Positions 26,976 through 39,069 of a stretch of DNA of 50,991 bases are shown here, in pieces. The stretch's first letter is position 1, and every line of letters starts with the position of its first letter. The notes beneath the pieces were generated by a model that had not been told where the DNA came from, did not search any database, and was given only the letters and a program-made list of their open reading frames with translations. The DNA lies in assembly GCA_014382375.1 (NCBI GenBank), contig JACNJU010000078.1:1-50991 (forward strand), written 5' to 3'. The translations under genes and the position numbers were made by a program. Source of the DNA: Rhodospirillaceae bacterium. GTDB lineage: Bacteria; Pseudomonadota; Alphaproteobacteria; Rhodospirillales; JABHCV01.

Positions 26976-28511
26976 TTAGCTTAGGGCCAGGGCGACAAGG
27001 GCGGCCAATACAACTGCTGCAATGACCAGGGTTATGGGGCCAACACTGAAACGATTGCCGCCTTTTAGGGCGCGGATGGTTTCCGGATGCAGCCGAATGC
27101 GGCCGTTGGCGAGTTCGGCAGCACCCCGGTCAAGGTTCTCAAGCAGACGAGGCAGACGGGCCAGCCCATCGCGCAGGTCCCCGGCGGCTTCAACCAGCCG
27201 GGCCTCGGGACCCAGATGGGTGATCACCCATTGTTCGATCAAGGGCTTGGCCATCAACCACATATTGGCATCAGGGTTCAGCTTGCGACCGGTGCCTTCG
27301 GCGGTCAGCATGGTTTTTTGCAGCAACAGCAGCTGCGGTTGGGTCTCCATGTTGAAGGTCTTGGTGATCGAGAACAGTTGCCCCAACAGTTTGGCAATGG
27401 AAATTTCGTTCTGTGGTAAATCCAGAATCGGCTCGGCGATGGAACGGCAGGCCTGGGTGAAGGTATCGACGGATTGGTCGGCCGGTATCCAGCCCGCTTC
27501 GAAATGAATTTCAGCGGTGCGCCGGTAGTTGCGGGTCAGGAACGACATCAACAATTCGCCCAGATGGCGGCGGGTCTTAGCGTCAAGCCGTCCCATAATG
27601 CCGAAATCGACGGCAGCCAAACCACCGTCCGCGCGTACAAACATATTGCCCGGATGCATGTCGGCATGGAAAAAACCGTCACGGAAAACTTGCAGGAAAA
27701 AGGCGCTGGCGGATTTTTGCAACAAGTCGTTGGTATCGTGTCCGGCAGCTTTCAGGGCGGTGATATCATCTATGGGAATGCCATGAACCCGCTCAGTGAC
27801 CAGAACTTTCTGGCCAGTCAGCCGCCAATCAACTGCGGGTACGGCAAAGCTGTCATCGCCTTCGAAATTTTCATGCAGCTCGGCGGCGGCGGCAGCTTCG
27901 AAGCGCAGGTCCATTTCCATCTCGATGGACTTGGCCAGGGTACGCACGGTTTCGACCGGCCGCAGACGCCGGTATTCTGGCCTTGCCGCCTCAACAAGTT
28001 CGGCGATCCAGAACATCAGGTCGACATCACGCTGGAAGGCTTCTTCAATATTGGGGCGCAACACCTTGACGGCGACCTCCCGCCCGTCGTGGGTGATGGC
28101 AAAATGAACCTGGGCGATGGACGCGGCGGCAATCGGTTGTTCGTCGAAGTCCTTAAACAGGTCGGCCATGGGCTTGCCGAATTCAGTCTCGATAATGGCC
28201 CGCGCCTGAACGCCCGGGAATGGCGGCAGGCTGTCCTGCAGTTCGGACAGGTCAGCGGAAAACTCTTCACCCAGCAGGTCTGAGCGGGTCGACAGGGCTT
28301 GTCCCAGTTTGATGAAACTTGGCCCCGCCTGTTGCAGGGCCAGGGCCAGGCGTTGCCCTGCCCTGCCACTGCCACGGCGCGAGAACAGGCGGGCCAGGGC
28401 AATGGCCGGGCCGCCGATTTCCAGTTTCTCAAGCACCATTAACGCATCATGGCGGGCCAGGATGCGGGCAATGGAAAACAACCGGGTAATGTTTCTAAAT
28501 GAGCGGTTCAT
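26976..28511 (-). CDS. ubiB: UbiB, ABC1/ADCK-type kinase-like protein for ubiquinone synthesis
   Basis: A 511-residue member of the UbiB/ADCK atypical kinases, required for the hydroxylation steps or lipid access in ubiquinone synthesis. The KxGQ signature is IKLGQALSTRSDL, the A-rich nucleotide loop AAASIAQVH, the lysine strand EVAVKVLRP, the HADMHPGNMF catalytic loop and the VDFGIMGRL metal motif are present. A hydrophobic C-terminal helix (ITLVIAAVVLAALVALA) anchors it in the membrane. It overlaps ubiE by one base (TAATG). Confidence 0.95.
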   Translation of the reverse strand: MNRSFRNITRLFSIARILARHDALMVLEKLEIGGPAIALARLFSRRGSGRAGQRLALALQQAGPSFIKLGQALSTRSDLLGEEFSADLSELQDSLPPFPGVQARAIIETEFGKPMADLFKDFDEQPIAAASIAQVHFAITHDGREVAVKVLRPNIEEAFQRDVDLMFWIAELVEAARPEYRRLRPVETVRTLAKSIEMEMDLRFEAAAAAELHENFEGDDSFAVPAVDWRLTGQKVLVTERVHGIPIDDITALKAAGHDTNDLLQKSASAFFLQVFRDGFFHADMHPGNMFVRADGGLAAVDFGIMGRLDAKTRRHLGELLMSFLTRNYRRTAEIHFEAGWIPADQSVDTFTQACRSIAEPILDLPQNEISIAKLLGQLFSITKTFNMETQPQLLLLQKTMLTAEGTGRKLNPDANMWLMAKPLIEQWVITHLGPEARLVEAAGDLRDGLARLPRLLENLDRGAAELANGRIRLHPETIRALKGGNRFSVGPITLVIAAVVLAALVALALS

Positions 28512-29287
28512 TAAATTCGCCAGGCGGAATGAATGGCGGCAATGCCGCCGCTGAGGTTGTCGTAGGTGACCTGCTCCAGTCCGGCCTCGTCGATCATCGC
28601 GGCAAAGGTTTCCTGATCCGGAAACTGGCGAATGCTTTCGGCAAGATAACGATAGGAGTCTTCATCCTGGGCGACCACCTTGCCCAACCAGGGCAATAGC
28701 TTGAAGGAATAGCCGTCATACAGGTTTTCCAGAAGCGGCAGGACAACGTGACTGAATTCAAGGCACAGGAAATGGCCGCCGGGCTTAAGCACCCTGTGTG
28801 CTTCCTTCAGGGCCTTTTCAATATGGGTGACGTTGCGAATACAAAAAGCGGTTGTGTAGGCGTCGAAGGAATTGTCGGGAACGGGCAGATTTTCGGCGTC
28901 GCCGTTCATCCATTTAATGCCTTTGAGGATGCCCTGATCGATGGAGCGGTCGCGTCCAACGTTGAGCATTTCATCATTGATATCGCACACACAAACTTCA
29001 CCGCCGCCACTTTTGAGAAATTTGAAGGCGATATCGCCGGTGCCGCCGCCCACATCGATCAATTTCATGCCGGGCTGCGGGTTCAGGCGCTTGATAAAGA
29101 CAGATTTCCACAACCGGTGAACGCCCATACTCATCAGGTCGTTCATCAGATCATAGCGCGAGGCGACGTTATCAAAAACGCCCCTGACCATGGCCGCTTT
29201 GTCCTCTGCATTGACGGTGGCAAAGCCAAAATGAGTGGTCTGTTCAGCGTCCGCCGGTTTTGATTTTTTATTTGTTCCAGTGCCCAT
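28511..29287 (-). CDS. ubiE: Ubiquinone/menaquinone C-methyltransferase
   Basis: A 258-residue SAM-dependent methyltransferase acting on the benzoquinol ring. Motif I DVGGGTGDIAFKFL, the DLMNDLMSMGVHRLWK segment and AFCIRNVTHIEKALKEAHRV are characteristic. I chose ATG at 29287 (start MGTGTNKKSK): the longer frame upstream has no family similarity and would run across the divergent mutM start. It is the promoter-proximal gene of the minus-strand run and is divergent from mutM with 70 bp between starts. Confidence 0.95.
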   Translation of the reverse strand: MGTGTNKKSKPADAEQTTHFGFATVNAEDKAAMVRGVFDNVASRYDLMNDLMSMGVHRLWKSVFIKRLNPQPGMKLIDVGGGTGDIAFKFLKSGGGEVCVCDINDEMLNVGRDRSIDQGILKGIKWMNGDAENLPVPDNSFDAYTTAFCIRNVTHIEKALKEAHRVLKPGGHFLCLEFSHVVLPLLENLYDGYSFKLLPWLGKVVAQDEDSYRYLAESIRQFPDQETFAAMIDEAGLEQVTYDNLSGGIAAIHSAWRI

Positions 29288-29357
29288 ATCGGCACCATAG
29301 CCGAAGCCGAAGAAAGGCGCTAGGTTGGCGTCACCGCAAAAGATAAAAGAAATATTG

Positions 29358-30200
29358 ATGCCCGAATTACCCGAAGTTGAAACGGTCAGGCGCGGCCTGG
29401 CCCCGGTCCTTGAAGGATGTCGCATTGCCCGCGCCGTCGCCCGCAGGCCCGACCTGCGCTTTCCCCTGCCTGAAGGTTTCGGTCAGCGCCTGACCGGGCG
29501 CACGGTCAGGCGGGTTGGCAGGCGCGCCAAGTTCCTGCTGATCGAGTTGGATGACGGATCGACGCTGATTTCCCATCTGGGCATGTCGGGCAGTTTTCGT
29601 ATTTATACAGAGACCCCACCGGAACTTGCCAGGCATGATCATGTCATCCTGACCACCGATCAGGGGGTCGAGATTCGTTATAACGATCCGCGTCGCTTCG
29701 GTTTTATGGTTATCGCCGAAGCGGACCAGCTTGATAACCATCCCATGCTCAAAGACATCGGCCCGGAACCGCTGGACAGTGGTTTTACACCCCGGGTCCT
29801 GGCCCGTTCCCTGCGCGGCCGCAAGGCACCCATCAAGGCCGCCCTGCTTGACCAGTCTGTGGTTGCGGGTCTCGGCAATATCTATGTGGCCGAAGCGCTT
29901 TTTCTGGCCGGGATTTCGCCAAAACGCAAAGCCACCACCGTTGCAGGTGCCAGGGCTGAAAAGTTGTACCGGGCGATTGTCGATGTCCTGGGCAGGGCGA
30001 TCGAGGCCGGTGGCTCATCAATCAGCGATCATCGCCAGACCGATGGCGAACTTGGCTACTTCCAGTATGCCTTCGCCGTTTACGGGCGGGCCGGGCAAGC
30101 GTGCCCGGGATGTGATTGTGACATTGACAAAACCGGGGGCATTGCCCGCATTCAACAGTCGGGTCGCTCGACATTCTATTGTACGAAACGTCAAAGGTAG
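29358..30200 (+). CDS. mutM: Formamidopyrimidine-DNA glycosylase with altered zinc finger
   Basis: A 280-residue bifunctional glycosylase/AP lyase that removes 8-oxoguanine. The N-terminal PELPEVETV with catalytic Pro2 and Glu3, Lys58, and the H2TH region GLGNIYVAEALF are intact. In the C-terminal zinc finger, Cys249, Cys252, an extra Cys254 and Cys275 are present, but the usual fourth Cys (FYCPxCQR) is Arg278 (FYCTKRQR). I chose ATG 29358, since Pro must follow the start Met. It begins the run mutM - small secreted protein - enoyl-CoA hydratase. Confidence 0.95.
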   Translation: MPELPEVETVRRGLAPVLEGCRIARAVARRPDLRFPLPEGFGQRLTGRTVRRVGRRAKFLLIELDDGSTLISHLGMSGSFRIYTETPPELARHDHVILTTDQGVEIRYNDPRRFGFMVIAEADQLDNHPMLKDIGPEPLDSGFTPRVLARSLRGRKAPIKAALLDQSVVAGLGNIYVAEALFLAGISPKRKATTVAGARAEKLYRAIVDVLGRAIEAGGSSISDHRQTDGELGYFQYAFAVYGRAGQACPGCDCDIDKTGGIARIQQSGRSTFYCTKRQR

Positions 30201-30204
30201 TGGT

Positions 30205-30612
30205 ATGACGGGAGCCATGAAATTTAGATGTCATTTTTTTACAACCCTGCTGCTCCTGATCTTCGCCCTTGGGCCGCAAAGCGCCATGGCCGAAAACCAG
30301 TTCCTTAGTGCTATTGATGACTTGCCGCTGATGGATGGATTGAACGAGGTCGATGGCGGGGTGATGGCTTTTGACAGCCCGTCAGGCCGCATCGTTGAGG
30401 TCCTGACCATGGGCAAAGTTGAAAAAGACGATGTCTCCGATTTTTACAGTCAAACACTACCCCAACTGGGCTGGACGGAAACCGGGCCGGGTCAGTTCAG
30501 CCGCGAGGGTGAATTATTAATTCTGGAATTTCCACACACGTTGGCTATATCAGGCGCATCATCAGCGCCGCTTAGCGTCCGCTTCATGCTTTCACCTGCC
30601 CTTAAGGAGTAG
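30205..30612 (+). CDS. Small secreted protein of unknown function
   Basis: A 135-residue protein, not recognised. It has a clear signal peptide (hydrophobic core about residues 10-25, likely cleavage after AMA before ENQ). The mature part, about 105 residues, has the pattern DLPLMDGLNEVDGG, later EVLTMGKVEKDDVSDFYSQT and LGWTETGPGQFSREGE, which looks like a small alpha/beta domain. The DVSDFYSQTLPQLGW stretch resembles domains in other periplasmic proteins, but I cannot name it. ATG 30205 follows AAAGG; ATG 30217 is an option. It is five bases after mutM and five before the hydratase gene. Confidence 0.8.
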   Translation: MTGAMKFRCHFFTTLLLLIFALGPQSAMAENQFLSAIDDLPLMDGLNEVDGGVMAFDSPSGRIVEVLTMGKVEKDDVSDFYSQTLPQLGWTETGPGQFSREGELLILEFPHTLAISGASSAPLSVRFMLSPALKE

Positions 30613-30616
30613 TCAC

Positions 30617-31393
30617 ATGGCTTACAAAAATATCATTGTCGAAACCAGGAGCCGGGTCGGCCTGATTACTCTTAATCGTCCTAAAGCCATGAACGCCCTT
30701 AACGCCGCCCTGATTGACGAGCTGGCGCAGGCCCTGGATGGCTTTGAATCTGATGCGGCAATCGGCGCCATTGTCCTGACCGGCTCGGAAAAGGCTTTTG
30801 CAGCCGGGGCTGATATTCTTGAGATGAAGGACAATACCTACGCCGAAAATTACCTGAACAATTTCATCACCGATGGCTGGGAGAGGATCACCACATGCCG
30901 CAAGCCGGTGATCGCGGCCGTTGCCGGCTATGCCTTGGGCGGTGGTTGCGAGGTCGCCATGATGTGTGACTTCATTCTTGCCGCCGAAAATGCCAAGTTC
31001 GGCCAGCCGGAAGTCACCATTGGTACGATTCCGGGAGCCGGCGGCACCCAGCGCCTGACTCGTGTGGTGGGTAAGTCGAAAGCCATGGAAATGTGCTTAA
31101 GCGGCCGCATGATGGACGCCGAAGAGGCCGAGCGTTCGGGCTTGGTCAGCCGTATCGTCGATGTCGACAGCCTGGTCGAGGAAGCCGTCAAGACGGCTGA
31201 GGCCATCGCCAAACTGTCCCAACCCATTGTTTTAATGGCAAAGGAAGCGGTTAACAACGCCTACGAGACGACCCTTACGCAAGGAGTTCATTTTGAGCGG
31301 CGGCTGTTTCACGCAACCTTTTCCACCGAAGACCAAAAGGAAGGAATGGCCGCTTTCGCAGAAAAGCGCCAACCGGCATTCAAGAACAGGTAG
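30617..31393 (+). CDS. Enoyl-CoA hydratase
   Basis: A 258-residue crotonase-family enzyme that hydrates 2-enoyl-CoA in fatty-acid oxidation. Both catalytic glutamates are in place, in GGGCEVAMMCDF and GQPEVTIGTIPGAGGTQRL, and the oxyanion-hole segment AAGADILEM and ALGGG are present. The strong similarity to short-chain crotonases suggests short acyl chains. AAGGAG lies seven bases before the ATG. It belongs with mutM and the small secreted protein by spacing, a linkage seen in other alphaproteobacteria, though the functional reason is unclear. Confidence 0.93.
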   Translation: MAYKNIIVETRSRVGLITLNRPKAMNALNAALIDELAQALDGFESDAAIGAIVLTGSEKAFAAGADILEMKDNTYAENYLNNFITDGWERITTCRKPVIAAVAGYALGGGCEVAMMCDFILAAENAKFGQPEVTIGTIPGAGGTQRLTRVVGKSKAMEMCLSGRMMDAEEAERSGLVSRIVDVDSLVEEAVKTAEAIAKLSQPIVLMAKEAVNNAYETTLTQGVHFERRLFHATFSTEDQKEGMAAFAEKRQPAFKNR

Positions 31394-31425
31394 CAAGAAC
31401 TGCCTGACAGGGCGGAGAAGCAGGC

Positions 31426-31454
31426 TTGACGACGTCCGCGAGGGTCTATATAAG
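31426..31454 (+). promoter_or_regulatory. Promoter of rpsT inside an inverted repeat
   Basis: TTGACG (31426-31431), 17 bp, TATAAG (31449-31454): each hexamer matches consensus at five of six positions. An eight-base inverted repeat, GCAGGCTT (31420-31427) and AAGCCTGC (31452-31459), spans both elements. Transcription would begin near 31461, giving a leader of about 43 bases. Confidence 0.65.
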
Positions 31455-31503
31455 CCTGCCTTCACTTGTATAAACACAGTTAGAATTACGGATCCACAAG
31501 ACA

Positions 31504-31770
31504 ATGGCAAATCACGTACAGGCAAAAAAGCGCATTCGCCAGATTGAACGCCGCACCGGTGTTAACAATGAACGCCGCACCCGCACCCGCACCTTCATCC
31601 GCAAGGTCGAGGAAGCGATTGATGCTGGCAATCAGGCTGACGCTCAGGCCGCTTTTAAAGAAGCCCAACCGGTGATGATGCGCAGTGCCCAGAAGGGGAT
31701 CTTTCACAAGAACACAGTGTCGCGAAAGTTGTCACGCCTGTCGGCCCGTATCAAGGCCATGGCTGCCTGA
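31504..31770 (+). CDS. rpsT: 30S ribosomal protein S20
   Basis: An 88-residue basic helical protein that binds 16S rRNA at the bottom of the small subunit. [18 protein letters not shown] and [16 protein letters not shown] are typical and the length is exact. The ribosome site is weak, as is common for rpsT, which in enteric bacteria is regulated at translation. It has its own promoter and terminator and lies upstream of dnaA, an order common in alphaproteobacteria. Confidence 0.97.
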   Translation: MANHVQAKKRIRQIERRTGVNNERRTRTRTFIRKVEEAIDAGNQADAQAAFKEAQPVMMRSAQKGIFHKNTVSRKLSRLSARIKAMAA

Positions 31771-31810
31771 ACAAGCCCCCTCGCTGGCGTCTGGCTGGCT
31801 TCTAAAATTC

Positions 31811-31843
31811 AAAAGGCCGCTACCCATCGGGAGCGGCCTTTTT
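31811..31843 (+). terminator. Intrinsic terminator after rpsT
   Basis: AAGGCCGCT (31813-31821) pairs with AGCGGCCTT (31832-31840) across a ten-base loop, with AAAA before it and TTTTT at its end. It is a strong terminator closing the rpsT transcript. Confidence 0.93.
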
Positions 31844-32623
31844 CATGGCCGCTGTTCAAGTCCCTTTATTGGGGCGGGGACTCGAAGACCGGGTCCATGT
31901 CAAGGCAATTATTTTCAACGTTCCCCTTACGATCACGTTGCATGTGAGCGCGTGGCTCTGTAGTTTGTAAATCAGGCGGGGGGCAACCCTCGCGGTGTCT
32001 GATAGTTAATTCAAAGTATTCGGCTCTCTTTTATCAGGTATAGTTTTTTCTAATGTTTAGGCATTTCTAGAATACTTGGTTTGATAAGTTAAGGCCCAAA
32101 GTATTTTGAAGAAAACATACGGCCAAGAGGGAATATTAAAGAACAATAAATCCTGTCAGGATTTTATCTATTGGGGAGATTTTTTTCGTAATGTTCTAAA
32201 CTCAAGACATGTATTTCTCGATAGTCCTGATTCAATTGATCGGGAGTGGAATTTTATCTTGGTTTAATCAAGTGAAAACAGTTTCCGGGTGGCGAATTGT
32301 CTGGTTGATTAGAGGGACAATTCAGGTAAAAAATAATCTAGTGTTCGTGACGGCTCTGCGATTATTCAAAAGACCGGACGAATAAAAAATAACAGAGGGG
32401 ATTTTTCAGCATCCGACCGTTTTGATATGAAACGGTCATCAAGAAATAATTAAAACAGATTTTATCCCGGCGCCTGACTGGCGGGATGAACACCACGAGG
32501 TTGGAGATGTGCCAACCCATGCAGGGTGTTCTTTCAAAACACGGGACAAAAATTCAAGTGGCAAATGTTTTGCCGATGATTGTTTCTTCCTAAGGATGTT
32601 GATGCCCAGGGGCGTAGACGTAA
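31844..32623 (+). other. Long AT-rich non-coding region upstream of dnaA
   Basis: No convincing gene in 780 bp. Structures seen: an imperfect inverted repeat TTCAAGTCCC/GGGACTCGAA (31855-31886); a GC-rich hairpin around 31971-32001; a dyad AAATCC/GGATTT (32148-32164); GACCGTTT/AAACGGTC (32415-32437); ATCCCG with CGGGAT (32465-32488); and GGCAAA/TTTGCC (32560-32574). The dnaA promoter must lie here, but I cannot fix it. No TTATCCACA-like DnaA box with fewer than two mismatches was found, so I do not call an origin. A small RNA is possible. Confidence 0.6.
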
Positions 32624-34042
32624 ATGACGAACGAAGCAATTGATGGTCCGCACGAAGACAATTGGCGGCAGGTCTGTGAAAATCTAAGATCTGAAATAGG
32701 TGAGGCCGCTTATCAAAGCTGGATCAAACCGATGACCATCCGCAGCATCGCAGATGGCGCTGCCCGCATTTCCGTGCCCACCCGTTTCATGCGCGACTGG
32801 GTTATCGCCCATTATGTTGATCGCCTTGGTGCCTTATGGAACGCCATTGATCAGAGCATTGATGGCGTTGACATCTCAATACAACCCGAACGCTCCCTTA
32901 AGGCTTCCGGGGAAGAGGCTAGTGCAAGCATCCCCGCTGCCGCTGCTGCTGCGACCACAGCCGCCATTGATATGGCCCAGGGGGATACCCGCCGTGCCTC
33001 AGATATTGGCAAGGTCGGGATCAGCGGACCGCTTGATACACGCTATACCTTTGATAATTTTGTCGTCGGCAAACCCAATGAGTTCGCCTACGCCGCCGCC
33101 CGCCGTGTTGCAGAGGCAAGCTCCGTTCCGTTTAATCCGCTATTCCTCTATGGCGGCGTCGGTCTTGGCAAAACCCATTTGATGCACGCTATCGCCCAGC
33201 ATATTTGCCAACAGGATCCCAAACGAACAGTGATTTATCTGTCGGCTGAGAAGTTCATGTATCGCTTTATTCGGGCGCTTAAAGAGCAAAATACCGTCGA
33301 TTTCAAGGATATGTTCCGCAATGTTGACGTGTTGATGATTGATGACGTCCAGTTTATTGGCGGTAAGGGCGCAACCCAGGAAGAATTTTTCCACACCTTT
33401 AACGCGCTGGTCGATCAGGGCCGCCAGATTGTCATCTCCTCCGACAAGTCACCTTCTGACCTGGAAGGTATGGAAGAACGTCTTCAATCCAGGCTTAATT
33501 GCGGCCTGGTAGCCGATATTCACGCCACCACCTACGAATTGCGTCTGGGTATTCTCGAATCCAAGGCCGATCAGTTGAAGGTCGACGTGCCTCGTAAGAT
33601 GATGGAATTCCTGGCTCACAAGATCACTGCCAATGTGCGTGAACTTGAAGGGGCCTTGAACCGGGTTGTCGCCCATGCCCAGCTCGTCGGCCGGGAAATC
33701 ACGCTGGAGACAGCCCAGGAAGTCTTGCATGACCTTTTGCGTGCCAATGATCGCCGCGTCACCATCGAGGAAATCCAGAAACAGGTCGCATCCCACTTCA
33801 ACATTCGCGGCTCTGACATGCATTCGGCAAGGCGCGCTCGCTCCGTCGCCCGACCCCGCCAGGTCGCCATGTATTTAGCCAAACAACTGACATCGCGCTC
33901 GCTGCCTGAAATCGGCCGCAAGTTCGGTGGCCGTGATCATACCACCGTCATGCACGCGGTGAAGAAGGTTGAAGAGCTGCGCGAGTGTGATTCCTCGTTC
34001 GCCGAAGATGTCGAGCTTTTAAGGCGCATGCTGGAAGGCTGA
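32624..34042 (+). CDS. dnaA: Chromosomal replication initiator protein DnaA
   Basis: A 472-residue AAA+ initiator. Domain I (about 1-90) with WRQVCENLRSEIGEAAYQSW, a short alanine-rich linker (domain II, about 95-130), the ATPase with Walker A GGVGLGKTHL and Walker B LMIDDVQF, and the DNA-binding domain IV with FGGRDHTTVMHAVKKVE. ATG 32624 has AGGGG about 11 bases upstream. It leads the dnaA-dnaN-recF-gyrB block, but a 198-bp gap before dnaN, with TATACT at 34115-34120, may hold a second promoter. Confidence 0.98.
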   Translation: MTNEAIDGPHEDNWRQVCENLRSEIGEAAYQSWIKPMTIRSIADGAARISVPTRFMRDWVIAHYVDRLGALWNAIDQSIDGVDISIQPERSLKASGEEASASIPAAAAAATTAAIDMAQGDTRRASDIGKVGISGPLDTRYTFDNFVVGKPNEFAYAAARRVAEASSVPFNPLFLYGGVGLGKTHLMHAIAQHICQQDPKRTVIYLSAEKFMYRFIRALKEQNTVDFKDMFRNVDVLMIDDVQFIGGKGATQEEFFHTFNALVDQGRQIVISSDKSPSDLEGMEERLQSRLNCGLVADIHATTYELRLGILESKADQLKVDVPRKMMEFLAHKITANVRELEGALNRVVAHAQLVGREITLETAQEVLHDLLRANDRRVTIEEIQKQVASHFNIRGSDMHSARRARSVARPRQVAMYLAKQLTSRSLPEIGRKFGGRDHTTVMHAVKKVEELRECDSSFAEDVELLRRMLEG

Positions 34043-34240
34043 TTGCCTTTCCAGGCGGCCAGAAACTCCTTTATTTTCAGAGCGGAAAAGACTTCTGATT
34101 TGAGGCCTGTTTGCTATACTGTAGGGGTCCTCATAGGGGGGGCAGGATTCGGTTCGTTGTCGACCTTTCAGGCAAGATTTTCGGCCAGTGAACGGATTCT
34201 TAAAAATCAAATTTGAACGCTAATATTTAAAGACTTGAAC

Positions 34241-35355
34241 ATGAAATTTACCATCGAAAGAGCGGCGTTGTTGAAATCTCTGGGACATGTCCAGAGCGTT
34301 GTAGAACGCCGCAACACCATTCCCATTTTGTCAAATGTCAGGATCGAAGCTGGCGAAGGCCATCTTAGCCTCAATGCTACCGATATGGACCTGGACATTA
34401 TCGATCAGGTTGCCGCTGATGTTGGCCAGCCGGGGGCGACCACGGCGCCTGCCCACACCCTTTACGAAATCGTCCGCAAGCTTCCCGAAGGATCGCAGGT
34501 TAAATTTGACAGCGATGGTGAAGGTCAGCTGACGATCAAGTCCGGGCGTTCGCGCTTTACCCTGACCTGTTTGCCGACGGATGACTTTCCGGTTATGTCC
34601 GGTGGTGAGATGGGGCACACGTTTGCGCTGCCGGCAGCTGAAATCCGCGGCCTGATCGATCGCACCCGTTTCGCCATTTCGACGGAGGAAACCCGTTATT
34701 ACCTGAACGGTATCTACCTGCACGCCGCCGAACGTGATGGGGCCAAGGTGTTGCGCGCGGTGGCCACGGATGGTCACCGGCTGGCCAGCGTTGAAGGACC
34801 ATTGCCGTCTACTGCCGAGGGGATGCCCGGTATTATTATTCCGCGCAAGACGGTTGGCGAATTGCGCAAACTAATTGAAGATACCGTCGATGAGGTCGCC
34901 GTTGAGCTTTCGGAAACCAAAATCCGCTTCACTTTTGACGGTGTTATTCTGACCTCGAAGCTGATCGATGGAACTTTCCCCGATTATGAACGGGTGATCC
35001 CGGCTGGCAATGACAAGGAAATGATCGTCAGTTGTAAAACGTTTGCCGAAGCCGTTGACCGCGTTTCGGCTATTTCGTCTGAAAAATCCCGCGCCATCAA
35101 ACTGGCCTTGAGCAGCGGCATGCTGGTGCTTTCCGCTTCCAGCCCTGAATCGGGCACGGCGACGGAAGAGCTTGAGGTCGATTATCAGGGCGATAATGTG
35201 GAAATTGGCTTTAATTCGCGCTATCTGCTCGACATTACTCATCAGATCGAAGGTGACAGCGCCCGTTTCACTTTGGCCGACGCTGCCTCGCCAACGATTT
35301 TAAGCGAAACCGATGACACCAGCGCGCTTTATGTGCTGATGCCCATGCGAGTGTA

Positions 35356-35356
<1 letters not shown>
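34241..35356 (+). CDS. dnaN: DNA polymerase III beta subunit (sliding clamp)
   Basis: A 371-residue clamp protein of three repeated domains that tethers polymerase III to DNA. MKFTIERAALLKSLGHVQ, the central TRFAISTEETRYYLNGIYLH and the C-terminal PMRV ending are typical. I chose ATG 34241; a TTG six bases upstream is in frame but unlikely. The stop shares a base with the recF start (TAATG), so the two are coupled. Confidence 0.98.
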
Positions 35357-39055
<3,699 letters not shown>

Positions 39056-39069
39056 TCTTAGGACTCAGT

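Noticed and set aside
27474-28283. Plus-strand 269-codon frame opposite ubiB
   Set aside because: Shadow of ubiB; the kinase-like motifs are all on the minus strand.
31855-31886. tRNA T-arm-like GTTCAAGTCCC and, on the other strand, TTCGAGTCCC
   Set aside because: They are the two arms of one imperfect inverted repeat; I could not draw acceptor, D or anticodon stems on either strand.
32415-32437. GACCGTTT/AAACGGTC hairpin as a terminator
   Set aside because: No T-tract follows, and no gene ends just upstream on either strand.
31844-32623. Chromosomal origin (oriC) next to dnaA
   Set aside because: No DnaA-box cluster; the best match, TTATTCAAA at 32362-32370, has two mismatches. Alphaproteobacterial origins are often away from dnaA.
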